DNA of 64,000 nt from Thermincola carboxydiphila (GTDB taxonomy: Bacteria; Bacillota; Thermincolia; Thermincolales; UBA2595): NCBI GenBank assembly GCA_016841725.1, contig JAENYP010000001.1, positions 248,001 through 312,000 on the forward strand, written 5' to 3'. Positions 8,485 through 18,700 of the stretch are shown piece by piece; position 1 is the stretch's first letter; each line of letters starts with the position of its first letter. The notes beneath the pieces were generated by a model. The model ran no database searches. It had not been told where the DNA came from and was given only the letters and a program-made list of their open reading frames with translations. The position numbers were made by a program, and so were the translations under genes.

Positions 8485-10017
8485 CTAATCCGCCTCCCGT
8501 CCTTTTATATAGTCCAAAACAGCCTGAACCAGGCCATCTATAGTATATACCTCGGCCTCAACAGCAACTTCAAGGCCCAGTTCCCGGGCTGCCGCAGAAG
8601 TAATCGGCCCGATACTGGCAACCATAACACCTTCTGTAAGCCTGGGGATATTTTCAGCCCCGATTTTCCTGACAAAATTCTTCACAGTTGATGAACTTGT
8701 GAAGGTGAGGACATGAATGCGCTTATCTTCCAGCATTTTAATAACCTCTGAACTGTCTCCGGACCCCATCGCCGTTCGGTAGGCAGTTACCTCATCAACC
8801 ATCGCCCCCATGGATTCAAGGGTATCAGGCAGCACCTTCCTGGCGATATCAGCACGCGGCAGCAGGAATCGCTTACCTCTGACATCCTGTCCCCGGAACA
8901 CGTCAATTATCGCTTCAGCAACAAACTCCTCAGGCATAAATTCGCAAAAGACCCCATATTTCTCAATCTCTTCCCTGGTTTTGGGGCCAATGGCAGCAAT
9001 CTTTGTATCCTTCAGGTTCCTGATATCTTTTTTAAGCTCCCTCATGCGATCCATAAAAGACTGGACACCATTCACACTGGTCAGAACCAGCCAGTCATAT
9101 GAGCCAATGTCCGTAATAGCTCTGTCCAGCGGTCCATAATCCTCGGGGGCTGTGATTTCAATGGTCGGAAACTCCCAGGGTTCACCACCCAAAAGCTCAA
9201 TCTTCTGGGCCAACGCACTGGCCTGGCTGCGCGAACGGGTAACCAGAACCCTTTGACCAAATAACGGTCTCTGTTCAAACCACATCAGTTTTTCTCGCAG
9301 AGAAACCACTTCACCAACCACAATTATTGCCGGGTGTCCCATCTGGGCCTCCCTGGCCTTTTCCACAATGTTGCTGAGGACGCCGGTCACTGTTTTCTGT
9401 TCCGGCCTGGTGCCCCACCTGATAACGGCCGCCGGGGTTTCCGGAGGTCTCCCGTTGGCGGTAAGCTTTTCTACTATATATGGAAGATTGCTCATTCCCA
9501 TATAAAAAACGATGGTCCCACATCCGGTGGCAACCTTATCCCATTCGACTGATGTATCCTCTTTGGTGGGGTCTTCATTTCCGGTAATAATTGCCAGGGT
9601 GGAATTGAAATCACGGTGGGTTACCGGAATTCCGGCATAAGCGGGAACTGCTATCCCGGAAGTTATTCCGGGTACTACCTCAAAGGGAATATCATGTTCC
9701 AGGAGGAATTCGGCCTCTTCACCCCCCCTGCCAAAAACAAAGGGGTCACCACCCTTGAGCCTGGTAACTGTCTTCCCTTCCCGGGCCTTTACAACAAGGA
9801 CCCGGTTAATCTCATCCTGTTTCAGGGTATGCCTGACGGGAGACTTCCCTGCATAAATCAGTTCCGCTCCCGGTTTTGCATGAGACAGCAGCCGGGGACT
9901 GGACAACCGGTCATATACAATGACATCTGCGGTCTGAATACATTCCAGGCCTTTCACCGTAATAAGTTTGGGGTCTCCGGGACCCGCGCCTACCAAATAC
10001 ACTCTACCATTTTCCAT
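8485..10017 (-). CDS. cobA-hemD: Fused uroporphyrinogen-III C-methyltransferase / uroporphyrinogen-III synthase
   Basis: The protein of 510 residues has two domains. Residues 1-245 are the SUMT methyltransferase (VYLVGAGPGDPKLITVKG at the start, KGGDPFVFGRGGEE, VVPGITSGIAVPAYAGIPVTHR), which makes precorrin-2 from uroporphyrinogen III. Residues from about 255 are HemD, which cyclises hydroxymethylbilane (RVLVTRSRSQAS, LVLTSVNGVQSF, FTSSSTVKNF). This fusion is known from many Bacillota. Together with the precorrin-2 dehydrogenase at 13 kb it directs flux to sirohaem, the precursor of the Ahb haem route. It is 2 nt from hemC and adjoins hemB. Confidence 0.97.
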   Translation of the reverse strand: MENGRVYLVGAGPGDPKLITVKGLECIQTADVIVYDRLSSPRLLSHAKPGAELIYAGKSPVRHTLKQDEINRVLVVKAREGKTVTRLKGGDPFVFGRGGEEAEFLLEHDIPFEVVPGITSGIAVPAYAGIPVTHRDFNSTLAIITGNEDPTKEDTSVEWDKVATGCGTIVFYMGMSNLPYIVEKLTANGRPPETPAAVIRWGTRPEQKTVTGVLSNIVEKAREAQMGHPAIIVVGEVVSLREKLMWFEQRPLFGQRVLVTRSRSQASALAQKIELLGGEPWEFPTIEITAPEDYGPLDRAITDIGSYDWLVLTSVNGVQSFMDRMRELKKDIRNLKDTKIAAIGPKTREEIEKYGVFCEFMPEEFVAEAIIDVFRGQDVRGKRFLLPRADIARKVLPDTLESMGAMVDEVTAYRTAMGSGDSSEVIKMLEDKRIHVLTFTSSSTVKNFVRKIGAENIPRLTEGVMVASIGPITSAAARELGLEVAVEAEVYTIDGLVQAVLDYIKGREAD

Positions 10018-10019
10018 AA

Positions 10020-10952
10020 TTATAATAACTCCTGCCTTACAGATTTTAGGATTTGATCCGCTCCCATCTCAATGAGCTTGTCAGCCAGCTGCTGTCCAAG
10101 TACAGCAGCATCATCTACCGGGCCGGATACACTGGCCTTGATCAGTTCCTTACCGTCAAGGCCTGCCACAACACCCTCCAGGGTCAACTTGTCACCGGTA
10201 ACGGTCCCAAGCGATCCGATAGGAATCTGGCAGCCGCCTTCAAGCTTCCTGAGCATCGCTCTTTCGGCGGTAATTGCAGCCTGTGAGGGAAAATGATTAA
10301 GTTTACCGACGATTTCATGGACCTCCCGGTCATCTTCCCTGATTTCTATACCAATGGAACCCTGTCCAACTGCAGGCAAGCTGACATCAGGTGAAAGGTA
10401 TTCAGTTATCCTGTCCTTCCATCCCATACGTTCAACCCCTGCCGCTGCCAGGACTATGGCATCAAGATTATTGCGCTCAAGTTTGGCCATTCTTGTGTTC
10501 AGGTTCCCCCGTAAGGGTTCCAGCTGCAGGTCAGGCCTGAATTTCAAGAGCTGGGCACACCTCCTGAGGCTGCTTGTCCCTACCCTGGCTCCCTCAGGCA
10601 GTTCTCCAAGAGTCTTGCCGTGCCTTGAGATAACCACATCCCGCGGGTCTACCCGCTCACATATGCAGCCTATCATCAAGCCTTCAGGCAGCACTGTCGG
10701 TAAATCTTTCATGCTGTGTACCGCGAGGTCAATATCCCCTTCCAGCATCCCTACCTCAAGTTCCTTGGTAAACAAGCCCTTATCACCGATTTTTGCCAGG
10801 GCCACATCAAGAATTTTATCTCCCTGGGTTTTCAGGCTCAGAATCCGGAAGGAGTAATCAGGATTATGCTTTTTGAGGTTATCCACAACCCAGTTTGTCT
10901 GCCACATCGCCAGTGCGCTGTCTCTGGTGCCGACTATAATTTCCCTTGCCAT
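10020..10952 (-). CDS. hemC: Porphobilinogen deaminase (hydroxymethylbilane synthase)
   Basis: HemC polymerises four porphobilinogens on a dipyrromethane cofactor. At 310 residues the length is typical. It shows GTRDSALAMWQTNWV at the N-terminus, LRGNLNTRMAKLE in the middle and the cofactor cysteine in EGGCQIPIGSLG near residue 240. It lies 61 nt after hemA and 2 nt before cobA-hemD. Confidence 0.98.
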   Translation of the reverse strand: MAREIIVGTRDSALAMWQTNWVVDNLKKHNPDYSFRILSLKTQGDKILDVALAKIGDKGLFTKELEVGMLEGDIDLAVHSMKDLPTVLPEGLMIGCICERVDPRDVVISRHGKTLGELPEGARVGTSSLRRCAQLLKFRPDLQLEPLRGNLNTRMAKLERNNLDAIVLAAAGVERMGWKDRITEYLSPDVSLPAVGQGSIGIEIREDDREVHEIVGKLNHFPSQAAITAERAMLRKLEGGCQIPIGSLGTVTGDKLTLEGVVAGLDGKELIKASVSGPVDDAAVLGQQLADKLIEMGADQILKSVRQELL

Positions 10953-11013
10953 GATTATACCTCCAAATCAACTGCCATATATTTTAAAGTCAATCATATC
11001 AAAATTCCCCGTC

Positions 11014-12420
11014 TTATTTACTGCCCACCGCATGGTTATGCATCGGGCGCCCTCCCGGGTATTCGCCCGGATGCCCTCCGGGGTGTGCTCCAGGATGACC
11101 CTGGGCATCAACAGGACATTCATCCGGCCTTTCCGCGGCGAACTGCTTTTCCTTGGGAACATCAAGATTAAACAGGTTTTGCAGGATTTCAGTATACAGG
11201 TGACCCTGTTTGGTCAGGGCAGACTTTTTCAGTTCCATTACCGGATCATGCAGCAATTGGTTGACAATAGAATTTGTCATGGAACTGATAATCTTTTTCT
11301 CCCGCTCGGTGATGTTGCCCAGGCGGTTATAAGCCTTCTGCATTTCTTTCTGCCTGATTTCTTCACCGCGCTTCTTCAGTGCAGCAATGGTAGGGGTAAC
11401 AAACTGCATGCTCAGCCATTTCCAGAACTCGTTAATTTCCTCTTTAATAATCTTTTCTGCCTTCTGGGCTTCCTTCTTCCTCTGTTCCAGGTTACTGTCA
11501 ACAACATGCTGCAGTTCATCAATATCAAAAAGGTTTACCCCCGGAATTTCAGCCACAGCAGGGTCAACATCCCTGGGAACCGCGATATCTATGATAAAAA
11601 TCTTCTTTCCATTTCTCATTTCCATAACCTTTACCAGTTCAGGCTTTTCCACGATATAATGAGGTGCGGCTGTTGCCGTTATTACAATATCTGCGGCAGC
11701 CATATGGTCTATGAGTTCATCAAACCGTACCGCCCTGCCGCCAAATTGTTTTGCCAGCGCCTCAGCCTTAACAGCAGAACGATTGGAAACGATAACACTC
11801 TCCACTCCATTGGCCACAAGATGCTTGGCTGTCAGTTCACTCATCTTGCCAGCCCCTATAACCATCACTGTTCTCCCGTCCAGTCCTTCAAAAATCTGCC
11901 GGGACAGCTCAACAGCCGCATAACTGATCGATACGGCATTCCGGTCAATCATGGTTTCAGTCCTGACTTTCTTGCCCACAGTAATTGCCTGACGGAAAAG
12001 AGTATTCAGGACCCTGTTGGTGGCGCCGTGTTCACATGCCACCTGGTAGGCAGTTTTAACCTGTCCGAGAATCTGGGTCTCTCCGAGAATCATGGAATCA
12101 AGTCCGGAGACAACTCTAAACAAATGAGGGATGACATCAAACAAAGTGTAGGTGTAGAGATAGTTCTTAAGTTCACTATGTTCACTGCGGCAGCATCTGG
12201 CAAGATGTTCCCTTATCCTGGTGAGTCCTTTATCAACATCCAGAACGGCAGCATAAATCTCGGTGCGGTTACAGGTAGACAGAATAACACAACCGCGGAC
12301 TATCCCGCTGGATGTCAGCTTGTCCAGATGCTTAGGAAGCGAATCCTCGGTAAAGCTGAGTTTCTCACGGATTCCCACCGGTGCAGTCCTATGATTGAGT
12401 CCAATCGTTACCAAGTACAT
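11014..12420 (-). CDS. hemA: Glutamyl-tRNA reductase with His-rich C-terminal tail
   Basis: HemA reduces glutamyl-tRNA to glutamate-1-semialdehyde with NADPH, the committed step of the C5 pathway. The protein has 468 residues. The N-terminus [20 protein letters not shown] and the catalytic-cysteine segment [13 protein letters not shown] are conserved, [16 protein letters not shown] is the NADPH site, and the dimerisation helices follow to about residue 415. The last ~45 residues are unusual: a low-complexity tail with repeated GHPG/HPGG units ([17 protein letters not shown]). Metal or haem binding by this tail is a possibility, not shown. The start overlaps the end of the precorrin-2 dehydrogenase gene by 32 nt, which suggests translational coupling. 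Confidence 0.97.
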   Translation of the reverse strand: MYLVTIGLNHRTAPVGIREKLSFTEDSLPKHLDKLTSSGIVRGCVILSTCNRTEIYAAVLDVDKGLTRIREHLARCCRSEHSELKNYLYTYTLFDVIPHLFRVVSGLDSMILGETQILGQVKTAYQVACEHGATNRVLNTLFRQAITVGKKVRTETMIDRNAVSISYAAVELSRQIFEGLDGRTVMVIGAGKMSELTAKHLVANGVESVIVSNRSAVKAEALAKQFGGRAVRFDELIDHMAAADIVITATAAPHYIVEKPELVKVMEMRNGKKIFIIDIAVPRDVDPAVAEIPGVNLFDIDELQHVVDSNLEQRKKEAQKAEKIIKEEINEFWKWLSMQFVTPTIAALKKRGEEIRQKEMQKAYNRLGNITEREKKIISSMTNSIVNQLLHDPVMELKKSALTKQGHLYTEILQNLFNLDVPKEKQFAAERPDECPVDAQGHPGAHPGGHPGEYPGGRPMHNHAVGSK

Positions 12421-13045
12421 AACTTATCCGCTCCTTCACTTTTTCACGCTGACCGTCTTTCAGCAATTGGATAATATCTGAATAAACAAGCTCTTTAAAC
12501 ATATCCCGGCGCTGTTCCTCATCAGGAACATTCCTTATAATGTGCTCTCTTAGATCAGACATCAGCTCGAGAAATTCGTGATATTCAGGCCCAAATTCCG
12601 TCTCCAGCTCTTCCCTGATGCGGCGGGCCAGCATAGGGCTTTTACCATCGGTGGAGATACTGATACTCAAAGACCCCTGTCTGAAAACTGAAGGGACTAT
12701 AAAATTGCAGTCTGCGGGACTATCAACTATATTCACCAGGATATTCCGGTCATGACAGTCACGGGCTATCCGGCTGTTAATAACAGGGACATCTGTAGCG
12801 CCAATGACCAGGAAGGCATTTTCCAGGTCAGTTGTAGTATAGTTTCTTCTTATCGCTGTAACTGTGCCCTTTGCAGCAGCCTCTTCCAGCCAATTGGTAA
12901 GTACAGGGCTGACAACATATACCCTGGCGCCTGCCTCCAGAATGCTCCTGACTTTTCGCTCAGCTACCTTGCCGCCGCCCACCACAAGACACTTTTTGCC
13001 ATCAAGCTTCAAATATACCGGATAATAATTAAGCAACCAAACCAC
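12389..13045 (-). CDS. Precorrin-2 dehydrogenase / sirohydrochlorin ferrochelatase-type protein
   Basis: This is a protein of about 215 residues of the CysG N-domain/Met8p/SirC family, which oxidises precorrin-2 to sirohydrochlorin with NAD and in some members inserts iron. The NAD fold opens with [19 protein letters not shown] and [15 protein letters not shown], and residues 115-140 ([20 protein letters not shown]) are typical of the active site. GTG 13045 has little space after AGGGAA; TTG 13036 (protein starting LNYYPVYL) is an equally good start. It is first in the haem operon, which favours sirohaem as an obligatory intermediate. A promoter lies about 85 nt upstream. Confidence 0.92.
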   Translation of the reverse strand: MVWLLNYYPVYLKLDGKKCLVVGGGKVAERKVRSILEAGARVYVVSPVLTNWLEEAAAKGTVTAIRRNYTTTDLENAFLVIGATDVPVINSRIARDCHDRNILVNIVDSPADCNFIVPSVFRQGSLSISISTDGKSPMLARRIREELETEFGPEYHEFLELMSDLREHIIRNVPDEEQRRDMFKELVYSDIIQLLKDGQREKVKERISYVLGNDWTQS

Positions 13046-13061
13046 TTCCCTAAACAGCCTT

Positions 13062-13069
13062 TTGTCGAA
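13062..13069 (+). promoter_or_regulatory. Putative Spo0A box in the haem-operon leader
   Basis: The plus strand reads TTGTCGAA, the full consensus, between the predicted transcription start (about 13124) and the first gene. A downstream position would suit repression. The evidence is the eight-base match only. Confidence 0.35.
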
Positions 13070-13130
13070 AGTATTGTGTATATATTCTCTACAGTATCAA
13101 ATATTCCTGCAACCACAAACCACAGTTCTT

Positions 13131-13159
13131 ATTATATCGCAAAGGCCCGCCCTATCCAA
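13131..13159 (-). promoter_or_regulatory. Promoter of the haem-biosynthesis operon
   Basis: On the minus strand, TTGGAT and TATAAT are separated by 17 bp, a close sigma-A match. Transcription would start near 13124 and give an ~80-nt leader before the precorrin-2 dehydrogenase gene. Confidence 0.65.
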
Positions 13160-13206
13160 GGGAAAATCTTTTCCAAGTTATCTCCGGCACAAACTCGAAA
13201 CATCAG

Positions 13207-13231
13207 CAAGCCATGGGATTGCCATGGCTTG
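13207..13231 (-). terminator. Strong hairpin after ccsB
   Basis: CAAGCCATGG and CCATGGCTTG form a perfect ten-pair stem with a five-base loop, 22 nt after the ccsB stop. The minus-strand side lacks a clear T-run, so termination would be weak. It may instead stabilise the 3' end of the resB-ccsB transcript. Confidence 0.5.
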
Positions 13232-13252
13232 TTAATTTCCGGAAACTATATT

Positions 13253-14110
13253 TTATAGCCCTCCATAAGCGTGAAGTCCTGACAGAAAATAGTTTACTCC
13301 AAAGAAGGTAAACAGGACAAAAGCAAATCCCAGCACAGACATCCAGGCTGCCTTGTTGCCCCGCCACCCGTAAGTAAAGCGGGCATGCAGGTAGGCGGCA
13401 TAAACCAGCCAGGTGATCAGGGACCATGTCTCTTTGGGGTCCCAGCTCCAGTAACGGCCCCAGGCAAATTCAGCCCATATGGCCCCGGTAATAATTACAG
13501 CTGACAAGAGGGGAAACCCGATAGCAATGGCCTTATAGCTCATATCATCCAGGACGTCAAGTGAAGGCAAGCGCTTATTGAAGCTGCTTTTGGAATTATT
13601 ATCTTCCAGTACCTTCTTAACAATGTACATAATACTGGTTCCGCAGGAAAGGGCAAATGCTCCGTATGATACCATGGCAGTAGCCACATGAATGGTCAGC
13701 CAGTTGCTTTGGAGCGCCGGCATCAGGTTGCCTGCATACCTTGCCTGTTCCGGCATTTTCATGGCTATCCATGCCAGGAGAAACCAGGCAATGGGCATTA
13801 CAAAAGCCCCGATAATCCTCATCCGGTAGCGCCATTCAGCATACAGGTAAATCACAGCGATTCCCCAGGTAAAGGAAAGCAGGAACTCATACCCATTTAC
13901 AAAAGGTGCGTGACCGCTTATCTTCCATCTCAGAACAAGAAATGCTGTGTTGGTAATTAAACCTATTATGGTAGCAATAGTTCCCAGGCGGGCAAAACTT
14001 TCATTTTTATACCCCAGGTATATTACATAAATCAGTGATGCCGCTCCGTAAGCAACAAAAGTCGCCGTAAACGATTGCTGTTCCAGTGTAACCAGGTCCA
14101 TTAATTTCAC
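13253..14110 (-). CDS. ccsB: System II cytochrome c biogenesis protein CcsB/ResC (CcsA family)
   Basis: The protein is 285 residues with about eight membrane helices. It carries the tryptophan-rich haem-handling motif WGRYWSWDPKETW near residue 225 and histidines in outer-facing loops (TIHVATAMVSYGAF). With ResB it forms the System II haem lyase that attaches haem to CXXCH proteins outside the membrane. It lies 61 nt after resB and begins at ATG 14110. Its placement between the cytochrome island and the haem genes fits its role. A second copy is at 21.1-21.9 kb. Confidence 0.95.
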   Translation of the reverse strand: MKLMDLVTLEQQSFTATFVAYGAASLIYVIYLGYKNESFARLGTIATIIGLITNTAFLVLRWKISGHAPFVNGYEFLLSFTWGIAVIYLYAEWRYRMRIIGAFVMPIAWFLLAWIAMKMPEQARYAGNLMPALQSNWLTIHVATAMVSYGAFALSCGTSIMYIVKKVLEDNNSKSSFNKRLPSLDVLDDMSYKAIAIGFPLLSAVIITGAIWAEFAWGRYWSWDPKETWSLITWLVYAAYLHARFTYGWRGNKAAWMSVLGFAFVLFTFFGVNYFLSGLHAYGGL

Positions 14111-14149
14111 CCCTTATATTAGTTGGCTCCTGAAGTTCTATCAGAACTC

Positions 14150-14204
14150 CGGTTACTTCTTCAGAGCTCGGTTATTTCTTCAGAGCTGCGGTTATTTCTT
14201 CAAG
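14150..14204 (+). repeat. Three imperfect tandem copies of a 19-bp unit at the resB 3' end
   Basis: The unit CGGTTATTTCTTCAGAGCT occurs at 14150-14168 (one mismatch), at 14169-14187 (exact) and, shortened, from 14189. The resB stop codon lies inside the second copy, so copy-number slippage would alter the spacing to ccsB or the ResB C-terminus. Confidence 0.75.
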
Positions 14205-15527
14205 GTCACTGTCCAGACCGCGTTTATCCTTTGCTGATACACCGCCAATCTCAACCAGGGCTCCTTTGGCATCAGGCCTGATAATGGACCATATTTTTCT
14301 CTGCCTTAAGATAAAAGAAATAACCACTCCCACAATCAGCAGGATAGAACCGGCGCCTATAATAGGAACTCCGGGGTCTTTCTTGGTTGAGAGTACAGTA
14401 TAGCTCCTAACCCCTTCAAAAACCACTTCCACATTTTCATATTTAACCGGCTGGTTTATTACTGCATCAACTTCATCAACAATTTGTTGCCCCTTATATA
14501 TCTGCAGTTTGACCTTTTTGGTCTCATCCTCAAAACCGGTTGGTACAAATGCCAGGTTGGTTCCTTCATCCCAAAGGTACTCCTGCCCTCCCTGGCCTAA
14601 AATAAACTCCTGGTCTTCACCGGCAGTCCCGGAATACTTTCCGACATATTGATGACCGTAAGATGACTGGTAAAACTTAATCCCATTATAAACCATAGGC
14701 TGATTCACATAGATGCTGAAATCAGTTTCCTTATCCCCGTCAATTACCGTCACATCACTGAACCACTGTTTAATCTCATGACCGTCCGGCCTGTATTCTG
14801 TCCTGAAACTGTTCACCCTGATATCAAAATAATCGTCATAGTCAACATTCTGTATGCCGTGAACATCACCCAGGCTGTAAGTTTCCCCTTCCCAGCCGGC
14901 AAACTGGCCGTCAAAACCCACCAACCCACTGAATTTAACTACAATCGCAACTATCATTATAAAAAAACTCAGGTGGGTCAGGTAAGGCCCCAAGATGCCC
15001 AGATGTCCTTTATCTGATGCTATCTTAAATACTTCTCCCTCCTGGCTCGAAAAAATACGATATCCTTTTCTTTTAAGCAAATCCCTTACTTGATTCGCCG
15101 TCTGGGCAGGTTCTGCCTTAATCTTCAGGGCTTCCCCCGACTTTTTGACAATATTTTCGGCTGCTGCAACACTGGGACCACCTAGGGTGCTTTTGATTAA
15201 TTTCCACCTGTTGATGCTGCAGACCAGAATATTAAGCGCCAACAGGGCCAGAATAATATTAAACACCGGATGGTTATAAAACTTGAGGTAATCAGGCTGA
15301 CCGTACATATCCCGGGGCACCCAGATAGTACCTATTATTGAAGCCGCAGCTAACACCAGCAGGAGAACAATCCCCAGCTTCATGGAACTAAGAAAATTCC
15401 AGGCTATGTCGATTATGTTCCTGCCAGTTTCTGAGCCACCCTCTTTGCCTGTCAGGAGATTTCTTTCTTCGGCTCCGGTTGCATCTTTTTTCCTGTTTTC
15501 GGGCATTACTTGATAATCCTCCTTCAT
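14172..15527 (-). CDS. resB: Cytochrome c biogenesis protein ResB
   Basis: The protein has 451 residues. After a polar N-terminus there are paired membrane helices (MKLGIVLLLVLAAASIIGTI; HPVFNIILALLALNILVCS), a third helix near 165 (FIMIVAIVVKFSGL), a large outer domain with the VNQPMVYNGIKFYQSSYG signature, and a last helix near 400 (GAGSILLIVGVVISFIL). ResB works with CcsB to deliver and ligate haem to apocytochromes. It starts at ATG 15527. A good promoter (15609-15637) lies upstream, so resB-ccsB can be transcribed independently of the cytochrome genes. Confidence 0.95.
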   Translation of the reverse strand: MKEDYQVMPENRKKDATGAEERNLLTGKEGGSETGRNIIDIAWNFLSSMKLGIVLLLVLAAASIIGTIWVPRDMYGQPDYLKFYNHPVFNIILALLALNILVCSINRWKLIKSTLGGPSVAAAENIVKKSGEALKIKAEPAQTANQVRDLLKRKGYRIFSSQEGEVFKIASDKGHLGILGPYLTHLSFFIMIVAIVVKFSGLVGFDGQFAGWEGETYSLGDVHGIQNVDYDDYFDIRVNSFRTEYRPDGHEIKQWFSDVTVIDGDKETDFSIYVNQPMVYNGIKFYQSSYGHQYVGKYSGTAGEDQEFILGQGGQEYLWDEGTNLAFVPTGFEDETKKVKLQIYKGQQIVDEVDAVINQPVKYENVEVVFEGVRSYTVLSTKKDPGVPIIGAGSILLIVGVVISFILRQRKIWSIIRPDAKGALVEIGGVSAKDKRGLDSDLEEITAALKK

Positions 15528-15608
15528 GGTCGGTAGTCCAGACGTGCTTTAAAGCAACTATAACCTCACTTTCTTTAAATTCGCCTGAAACCTTATTTTT
15601 CCTTCAAA

Positions 15609-15637
15609 ATTATACTATTACCTGGCGTAGTTTACAA
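15609..15637 (-). promoter_or_regulatory. Promoter of resB-ccsB
   Basis: TTGTAA and TATAAT stand 17 bp apart on the minus strand, about 80 nt upstream of the resB start. This is a near-consensus sigma-A promoter. Confidence 0.65.
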
Positions 15638-15746
15638 CCCTTCCTGTCAATATTATCACTATTATGTGGCAAAAGTATGGCAATAACGGTACAAACTGTT
15701 TGAATTTTATTATGCCCGGCATAAATACAATTATTGAATAACTTCA

Positions 15747-18700
15747 TTAATTTAAACTGTGCGGGCTGCCATGGCAGGTGAGGCATGCTGTCGGGCTGTT
15801 CTGACCGTGTCCCCCTACAGACTGAGGTGGCGGCGACATTGCTATCCCGGCCACGGTTTTACCACTCTGGTGGCATGCCAGGCATTCATCCCTGCCATTA
15901 CCCAGGTCGGCGCCAAGGGCATCTTTGAGAGAATACTTATTATTGTTAGCAGAACCGTGCAGGGAGTGACAGGTCTCACAAGGCATCACAGAGCCAACTT
16001 CAAGAGTGCCCCCTGCGGTCTTGATTTTGTGTCCCCCTTCAGGAGCGTTATACTGAGTCTGGATATCATAGACAGGATTCAGGCTGCTTCCGTTATGGCA
16101 TTGGAAGCATATCCCGAAGTCTCCGGCAGTATAAGTGGTTTTCCCGTCATTATATACTCCTCTCAGGGTTTTTACACTAACCCCCGAGGTGCCATTAGCC
16201 GTCCCGTGGACATCATGGCAGTTGGCACACTGGCCTGCCTGGCCTGCCACACCGGGCAATTCCGTATTGGTGTTCAGACTGCTTACCAGGCCATGTTTTG
16301 AACTGTCAAATACCGCCTGTCCGGGAAACCTGCCATCAGAACCTGCCGTATTGTGGCACTCATAACAGAAATTACGGTCATTGGTCTTTACACTGGCAGC
16401 ATCTCCATTGGGATTTTCTTTTAGTATTGAAGATATCCCCGAACCATGATTATCATGACAGCCCAGGCAGGTGATATCAGTGCCTGAACTGCTGGTAAAG
16501 GGCTGAATTCCGTTGATTGTGAAATCAGGGTCATTATGCCCCTCCCCACTGGCAGGATAGTTGTCCGGTTCAATAGCCCCGAACCCGTCCCGCGCTGTTT
16601 GATGGCAGCTGAAACAGAACTGGCTGCCCTGATTGGCATTAGGGTCTGCAGAACTCTGCAGCAGCCTGGGCCAGTGTATAAAGTTACCGTCAGCATCCTG
16701 CCCCCCGTCATGGGGATTGTGACAGTCGGTACATTTCTGGGTTCCCTGAGGGATATTGTGATAGCTGGAGCTGTTTATTTCAAACTGACCTGCCGTATCA
16801 TACCTGCTTTGTCCGCCGGCATCATGGCACAGGTAACAAAGGGAATTCACCGATTCCACCGATATCAGGCCCGGTCCCTGGCCGTCATGGGTAATATGGC
16901 ATTTGGAACATTCATTAGTATCATCAAGGTAGCTCCCATGAGGAGTCCGGACTGCTGCCGCCGATCCGCTGAAACCGGCGGTGTTTTGGGCTGGGTCGAT
17001 AATGCTGCCGGCAAGGTCTCTGACGTTCTGCACCGTCACAGAATACTCCTGCCCCTGGGTGTGACCTGCCGTAGTGAGACTCACTGTCACACCGTCAGGC
17101 TGCAGATAAGCTTCAATGACACTAAGTTCCGGTGATATGGAGTAATTGGCGGCATCCTGTGCAGTATACGGATTAACCGCCTCACTGAATACCACATCAA
17201 CCCGGGAACTGTTGGGTGCTGAAGCAGATAATACAGATAGTGGCACACTGTCTGTCACAGCTCCGGTAAATGTACCGGAATTTCTGCTGCCTATGGCATT
17301 ACCGGACAGGTCTTCTATATTGGAGGCCTTCACCGTGTAAATGACATCAGGAGTCTGTGCTGCCGTGGTGAGGACAACGGTATTGCCATCCTGCTGCAGG
17401 GCAGCACTGCTAACCTCCAGTTCCGGAGTAATGGTATAATTGGCAATATCCTCAGCTGTCAGTGCATCCACTTTTTCGCCAAATTCCAACCTTAAGGAGC
17501 TGTTATTGGTAACGGTTACATACATGAGTTCAGGGGGAAGATTATCCACTGCCGCGAAATCCACTGTGTTCCCTTCAGTACCGGATATAATATTACCCGA
17601 CACATCACTTACACTGTTAACCGTAAGGGTATACTGAGTCCCCCACCCCTGTGGCTGCGTTGTCAGCCTGACTGTCTTCCCGTCAGGCTGAAGGGCTGCC
17701 CCGCTTACCGCCAGTTCAGGGGCGATGGCATAATTAACCGTATTTTCTGCAGCTGTCCGGTCCAACTGCTCACTAAAGACTACGTCCACAGCAGTACTGT
17801 TAACCGAAACCGCTGAGACTGCCACAGGCGGCGTAGTATCAATACCCGTAAAACTGACAGTCTCTTCTGCAGACATGATATTTTCGGAAACATCTTTTAC
17901 CCCGTTAACAGCAATAGAATAACCGGCATCCTTTGCCTGGGCAGCGGTCTGCAGTCTTACCGTGACACCGTCAGCCTGTAACACTGCTGTATTAACTGCC
18001 AGTTCAGGGCTGAGCGCATAATTTGAGGTATTTTCAGCTGTAATCCGGTCAACCTTCTCATTGAAAACAATGTCCGCCGAACTGTCGGTAACGGCAGCAG
18101 CAGATACCGGAGAAGGAGGTATGGTATCATATGCCGCATTGATCTTTACCTCATCAAACCACACTGTCATCCCGGCCGCAGGGTCACTGCCGGTTACCCC
18201 CTTTTGAACCAGCCTGAGTTCATATTGAGTATTTGCTTCATTAATCACATTCAGTTCCTCTGATGGCAAAGCAGTAAAATCGATATTGGCATTGCCCGCA
18301 TCGATAGCAATGGTTTTAAGCGGCTCAGTTCCGCCAACTTTCCATACCTCTGCCAGGACATCCCATTCTCCGGTCAAAGGCTGAACTGTGCTAAAGTTTT
18401 TCCGGTACGCCAGATCCAGGGTAACCGATACCGGAGCCCTGTCAGATGTAGTAAAACGGTAATAAACATAGCTGTCAAAAACAGTATCTGCCCCTACAGG
18501 TGAACTGAGCCTGCCGGAACCGCTCCCGGCAAACATCTGGGTATCATCCGGGTCCCAGGCGCTTGTCCCGGCGGCGTTTACCAGAGTCCAGGCGCCTACC
18601 TGTGCTGCACTATCCATTGCGCCGTCACCATTAAGCGCTTCCTCAACCGTTCCTGAAGCCGGCATCAGGAAATAGCCGGCAGCCATCCCGGCCGCCAGCG

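Noticed and set aside
10873-12474. A 533-residue open frame on the plus strand opposite hemA
   Set aside because: It overlaps a certain gene in full, has no family pattern and no ribosome site; it is an antisense shadow.
15720-15746. A terminator after the 11-haem gene (TTATGCCGGGCATAA)
   Set aside because: The stem is short, with almost no loop and no T-run.
15790-17140. A CRISPR-like or nucleotide repeat array, suggested by repeated motifs in cytochrome genes
   Set aside because: The repeats are CXXCH and Ig-domain codons at irregular spacing inside coding frames.
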